This document shows, one piece after another, positions 61,001-64,000 of a stretch of DNA of 64,000 nucleotides. Both the position numbers and the translations under genes were made by a program. Position 1 is the first letter of the stretch, and every line of letters starts with the position of its first letter. The DNA is taken from assembly GCA_017476545.1 (NCBI GenBank), contig JAFUZP010000012.1, positions 16,397 to 80,396 on the forward strand. Reading direction: 5' to 3'. The notes under the pieces are model-generated. The model had not been told where the DNA came from. It worked only from the letters and a program-made list of their open reading frames with translations, and ran no database searches. This DNA comes from Alloprevotella sp. GTDB lineage: Bacteria; Bacteroidota; Bacteroidia; Bacteroidales; Bacteroidaceae.

Positions 61001-61111
61001 TAGTGCGCACACCTCACTTCAAGGTAAGCGCAAAGCTCACTCCAAGGTAAGCGCACATCTCACTCTGAGGTGTGCGCTTATCTCAAGTCGAGGTGTGCGC
61101 ACACCTTTTTT
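61001..61111. repeat. 23-bp repeat array with GTGTGCGC core, ending in T6
   Basis: Five starts at 23-bp steps (61001, 61024, 61047, 61070, 61093). Units have the form GTAAGCGCACATCTCACTCTGAG or its near-inverse, so neighbouring units form hairpins such as AAGCGCACATCT with AGGTGTGCGCTT. The last copy is followed by six T, giving a plus-strand terminator upstream of the methyltransferase module. Confidence 0.9.
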
Positions 61112-61222
61112 GGAGCATACAGGGAAGCCTTGGGAAAGGCGACAGCCATGGCTCTTCATCCCGGCGTACTTGCCGCGACGAGAAAAATGCCGCTTTTCTT
61201 TGCCATCTTTGCCTAAAAAACA

Positions 61223-61230
61223 TAACTTTG
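61223..61230 (+). promoter_or_regulatory. -7 box TAACTTTG for the methyltransferase module
   Basis: Consensus box about 270 nt upstream of the ATG at 61503; a transcript from here would include the structured element at 61361-61512. Confidence 0.55.
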
Positions 61231-61360
61231 CACCGACATAAGCCTGCGCAGCGGCGCGGGCAAAACAATCATAACGAGCGTTTGCTTCGTATTCGGATTG
61301 CTCTAAGAATCTACCACATTCAAAAGAACAGAACCGAAGAATAAGTCGCAAGCGTCTGTG

Positions 61361-61512
61361 CGTTAGGCATGGACGTGACTTATCTGGTTTTGTGGGCTTG
61401 TGGTAGAGCCTTTAGAGCATGGATAGGAAACCGTCCATGCTTTATTTGTGCTCTGCCGTGCCTACTTCCCGAAGATAAGCAATACGCCATAAACCTTAGC
61501 GTATGCCTAACG
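61361..61512 (+). promoter_or_regulatory. Nested inverted-repeat element (probable structured leader RNA) covering the methyltransferase start
   Basis: Five nested stems: CGTTAGGCAT (61361-61370) with 61503-61512; CTTATCT (61379-61385) with 61473-61479; GTGGGC (61392-61397) with 61460-61465, one wobble; GGTAGAGC (61402-61409) with 61450-61457, one wobble; AGCATGGA (61416-61423) with 61434-61441. The outer 3' arm contains the ATG at 61503. About 39 pairs in 152 nt form one rod. No known riboswitch class was recognised. Confidence 0.8.
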
Positions 61513-62588
61513 AAAACCTTACGCAGGCTCGTCTGCGCAGAAAGGACGAGTTCTACACGCAACTGACTGACATTGAGCGCGAGCTGCAACACTACTGGCC
61601 GCACTTTCGTGGCAAGACGGTGCTGTGCAACTGCGACGACCCCTACGAGAGCAACTTCTTCAAGTACTTTGCCCTTCGCTTCAACCAACTTGGGCTGAAG
61701 AAACTCATCTGCACCTGCTTCGACGGATCGCCCGTCGTGGGTACGGAGCTCCAACTTCCCTTTGAAGAGGAAGAAGCTGGAGACATGGCATTAGCGGCGG
61801 AAGCCTCCCCGCAATATGGCACGCACCCCAGAGGCGCTTACAAAGTGGAGATTACGGAGGTGCGCGACATGAACGGCGACGGAGCGGTGGACCTCTCGGA
61901 CGTGCGCATACTCTTGCAGAACGACCACAACGTCATCTCCAAGTTGAAACAACATGGCGATTTCCGTTCGCAGGAGTGTATAGAACTGCTCAAAGAAGCC
62001 GACATCGTAGTTACCAACCCGCCTTTCTCTCTCTTCCGCGAATACTTGGCACAACTGGTCCAGTACGAGAAGAAGTTCTTGATTATTGGCCATCAAAATG
62101 CAATTACCTATAAGGAAGTATTCCCGCTCATTAAAGAAAATCGGATTTGGTTGGGATATGGATTTAAGGGAAATGCCGCCCACTTCAAGTCTCCTTACGA
62201 AGACGTTGCTGCTGCGGGTGACCATCGCGAAGGAATGATTAGGGTTTCTGGAGTTAATTGGTTCACCAACCTTGACCACAGCAAACGTCATGAGGAGTTG
62301 GATTTGGTCTGCCACTACTCTCCCGAAGAGTATCCACACTATGACAATTACGATGCAATAGAAGTTGGAAAGACCTCAGACATACCTTGCGACTTTGATG
62401 GTATTATGGGTGTACCTATTACTTTTATGGACAAATACAATCCAAATCAATTTGAACTTATTTGGACTACGGATAGAGGTGGGGACGGAATGTTAGAATC
62501 AATTAAAAAGCCACATACCCGTTTTGATGCTCCTGTCGTAAAAGGGAAAGGATTGTACAAACGCATCCTCATCCGTCGCAAACGATAA
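61503..62588 (+). CDS. Adenine-specific DNA methyltransferase, EcoRI family
   Basis: The 361-residue protein starts in the family manner (LRRKDEFYTQLTDIERELQH). Features are an S-adenosylmethionine-domain strand with CNCDDPYESNFFKYF (about 42-56), the catalytic NPPF at 172-175 (IVVTNPPFSLFREYL), and a C-terminal part with GVNWFTNLDH and KYNPNQFELIW. M.EcoRI-type enzymes make N6-methyladenine. Residues 122-130 (DMNGDGAVD) fit a dockerin-type calcium loop; I recall this insertion in other Bacteroidota members. Codons are GC-rich up to about nt 62085 and then clearly AT-rich to the stop, unlike the next gene. The DUF262-HNH gene starts 14 bp later. Confidence 0.88.
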   Translation: MPNENLTQARLRRKDEFYTQLTDIERELQHYWPHFRGKTVLCNCDDPYESNFFKYFALRFNQLGLKKLICTCFDGSPVVGTELQLPFEEEEAGDMALAAEASPQYGTHPRGAYKVEITEVRDMNGDGAVDLSDVRILLQNDHNVISKLKQHGDFRSQECIELLKEADIVVTNPPFSLFREYLAQLVQYEKKFLIIGHQNAITYKEVFPLIKENRIWLGYGFKGNAAHFKSPYEDVAAAGDHREGMIRVSGVNWFTNLDHSKRHEELDLVCHYSPEEYPHYDNYDAIEVGKTSDIPCDFDGIMGVPITFMDKYNPNQFELIWTTDRGGDGMLESIKKPHTRFDAPVVKGKGLYKRILIRRKR

Positions 62589-62602
62589 AACCTACATTCC
62601 CC

Positions 62603-63727
62603 ATGATGACAATTAAACAAATAGAAGTAAGCGTCCGCGACATTACGGCGGGCTACGTGAACAACGACGAACAGGGCGTGCGCGGCTTCGGCGGGCAGCT
62701 GGACATTCGTCCCCCTTACCAACGCGAGTTCATATACAACGAGCGCGAGCAGCAGGCCGTCATCACTACCGTGCTGCGCGGCTATCCGCTGAACGTGATG
62801 TACTGGGTGCGCAGAAGCGACGACGCCGAAGTGCCCTACGAGGTGATGGACGGACAGCAGCGCACGCTATCGCTCTGCGAATACGTGGCAGGCAAGTTCT
62901 CCTACGACTTCAAGAACTTCTTCAACCAGCCCGAGGACGTGCAACGGAAGATACTGGACTACCGCCTGACGGTCTATGTATGCGAGGGCGAGCCGAGCGA
63001 GAAGTTGGAGTGGTTCAAGACCATCAACATAGCCGGCAAGCCGCTCAACGAGCAGGAGATAAACAACGCCGTCTATGCCGGTCCCTTCGTCTCGGACGCG
63101 AAGCGGCACTTCTCAAAGTCCAACTGCGGCGCGTTCCGCCTGGGCAAAGACCTCGTGAACGGCACGCCCATACGTCAGGACTTCCTGAAGAAAGCCCTGG
63201 AATGGATGGCCGACCACGAAACGCGCGGCGGCAAGCGACAGACGGCCGTGGGCTACATGGCCGAGCACCAGCACGACGCGAGTGCCAGCCCGCTGTGGAC
63301 CTACTTCCAGACGGTGCTGAACTGGGCGCAGACGAACTTCGACATGCGCCGCTTCCGCAAAATCATGAAGGGGTTGGACTGGGCCGAGCTCTACGACCGC
63401 TTCGGCACGGAAGCCCTCAACACCAAGGAGCTGGGCGAACGCATCTCCGCCCTGATGCGCGACAGCGAGATACAACGGCAGTCGGGCATCATCCCCTACG
63501 TGCTGACCGGCGACGAGCACTACCTGGACCTGCGCGCCTTCCCCGAAGACATCAAACTGGCAAAATGGGAGGAACAGGGGCACAGATGCGTGCTTTGCGG
63601 CAAGGAGTTCGACCTGGAGTTCATGGAGGGCGACCACATCACGCCCTGGGCGGAAGGCGGCCGCACCGTGCTGGAAAACTGCCAGATGCTCTGCCGCGAC
63701 TGCAACAGGCGAAAGGGGAAGAAATAA
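62603..63727 (+). CDS. DUF262 (GmrSD-like/ParB-related) protein with C-terminal HNH nuclease
   Basis: The 374-residue protein has an N-terminal DUF262 domain: DIRPPYQREFIYNEREQQAV near residue 34, the invariant DGQQRTLSL near residue 86, and FKTINIAGKPLNEQEINNAV. A helical middle follows, then a complete HNH nuclease: CVLCGKEF, the DHI of EGDHITPW, NCQMLCRDCNRRKGKK. DUF262 is the nucleotide-hydrolysing half of GmrSD-type type IV restriction enzymes, which use a DUF1524 nuclease; here a classical HNH replaces it. Pairing with a methyltransferase 14 bp upstream suggests a restriction or anti-phage role. The first Met pair (MM) leaves the start uncertain by one codon. Confidence 0.85.
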   Translation: MMTIKQIEVSVRDITAGYVNNDEQGVRGFGGQLDIRPPYQREFIYNEREQQAVITTVLRGYPLNVMYWVRRSDDAEVPYEVMDGQQRTLSLCEYVAGKFSYDFKNFFNQPEDVQRKILDYRLTVYVCEGEPSEKLEWFKTINIAGKPLNEQEINNAVYAGPFVSDAKRHFSKSNCGAFRLGKDLVNGTPIRQDFLKKALEWMADHETRGGKRQTAVGYMAEHQHDASASPLWTYFQTVLNWAQTNFDMRRFRKIMKGLDWAELYDRFGTEALNTKELGERISALMRDSEIQRQSGIIPYVLTGDEHYLDLRAFPEDIKLAKWEEQGHRCVLCGKEFDLEFMEGDHITPWAEGGRTVLENCQMLCRDCNRRKGKK

Positions 63728-63771
63728 GGAGAGTCCCACCGAAACGCATACCACGGCGTGCGCTCACGCGA

Positions 63772-63818
63772 AAAGCAAGCGCGCACACATCTCAGACGGA
63801 TGTGTGCGCGCTTGCTTT
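63772..63818. repeat. Perfect 20-bp inverted repeat after the DUF262-HNH gene
   Basis: AAAGCAAGCGCGCACACATC (63772-63791) and its exact complement (63799-63818) with a 7-nt loop. The inner part repeats the GCGCACAC/GTGTGCGC theme of the array at 61001-61111. It can end the module transcript, though only TTT closes the right arm. Confidence 0.9.
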
Positions 63819-64000
63819 GGGAACGTAGCTCAGGAAGAAGCGTCCAAGATGCAACGAAAGGATTTCGAAGCTGAGCGGAAAAAGTTTCAGACGCACATCG
63901 CATTGTTTTTACCCAATAGTGTCCTAAATAATTTTCAAAAAAGTGAAGGAAGTTGTTTCCATTAAGGCAAATAATGCTTACCTTAGTGGTTGCTCAAAAA
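63819..64000. other. Window end, no gene recognised
   Basis: AT-rich end of the window; no start codon with family-like sequence and no further repeat is seen. Confidence 0.4.

Noticed and set aside
61361-61512. Retron non-coding RNA or transposon end
   Set aside because: There is no reverse transcriptase or transposase nearby, and the element overlaps the methyltransferase start codon.
61503-62588. GAATTC specificity inferred from the EcoRI-type family
   Set aside because: The family name does not fix the target. GAATTC is present in the window (for example 3293-3298 and 6927-6932), which neither supports nor excludes it.

Overview
The window is GC-rich chromosomal DNA from a member of the Bacteroidales (phylum Bacteroidota). 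Most start regions carry the TAnnTTTG type -7 box of this phylum and lack strong Shine-Dalgarno sites. The gene content also fits: M64 peptidase, DUF5715, BadF-type GlcNAc kinase, a VorB-type 2-oxoacid oxidoreductase operon and an Ala/Glu-tailed S16. I cannot name the genus. No rRNA, prophage, insertion sequence or CRISPR array is visible.

Layout. 1-13.4 kb: 3' part of an AddB-like nuclease gene, a B3/B4 protein, a convergent minus block (TM2 protein, GlcNAc kinase-like, YihY), then a plus run of M64 peptidase, ftsK, lolA, trxB, an NlpC/P60 lipoprotein and two small secreted proteins. 13.4-25 kb: dinB, initiator tRNA, GNAT, glutamine synthetase, AraC regulator, map, GH89 glycosidase, an OadA-like carboxyltransferase and tRNA-Pro(CGG). 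25-38 kb: leader-cassette gene A, purF, a CarA-CarB fusion gene, tatA-tatC, tig-clpP-clpX. 38-51 kb: DUF5715, an ECF sigma operon, tcdA, a repeat-bearing metallophosphoesterase, then a minus operon lptF/G-like, ribBA, capA-like, aspartate aminotransferase. 51-60.4 kb: leader-cassette gene B, the 2-oxoacid:ferredoxin oxidoreductase operon, rpsP, an aminotransferase, a LolC/E-type permease and tRNA-Pro(UGG). 60.4-64 kb: a repeat-rich spacer and an accessory DNA-modification module (EcoRI-type adenine methyltransferase plus DUF262-HNH protein).

Most genes are core housekeeping. The points that stand out are: (1) a duplicated cassette of about 500 bp (promoter, long structured 5' UTR and a common protein leader) in front of two strongly diverged proteins, at 25.4-26.5 kb and 51.6-52.6 kb; (2) nine or more intergenic arrays of quasi-palindromic repeats with exact 22-bp or 23-bp spacing, several of the 23-bp ones ending as intrinsic terminators; (3) a nested inverted-repeat element of about 150 nt that ends over the start codon of the methyltransferase, whose coding sequence is a GC-rich/AT-rich mosaic; (4) the in-frame CarA-CarB fusion through a low-complexity linker. 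All assignments come from reading the sequence and recalled family knowledge; no database search was run.
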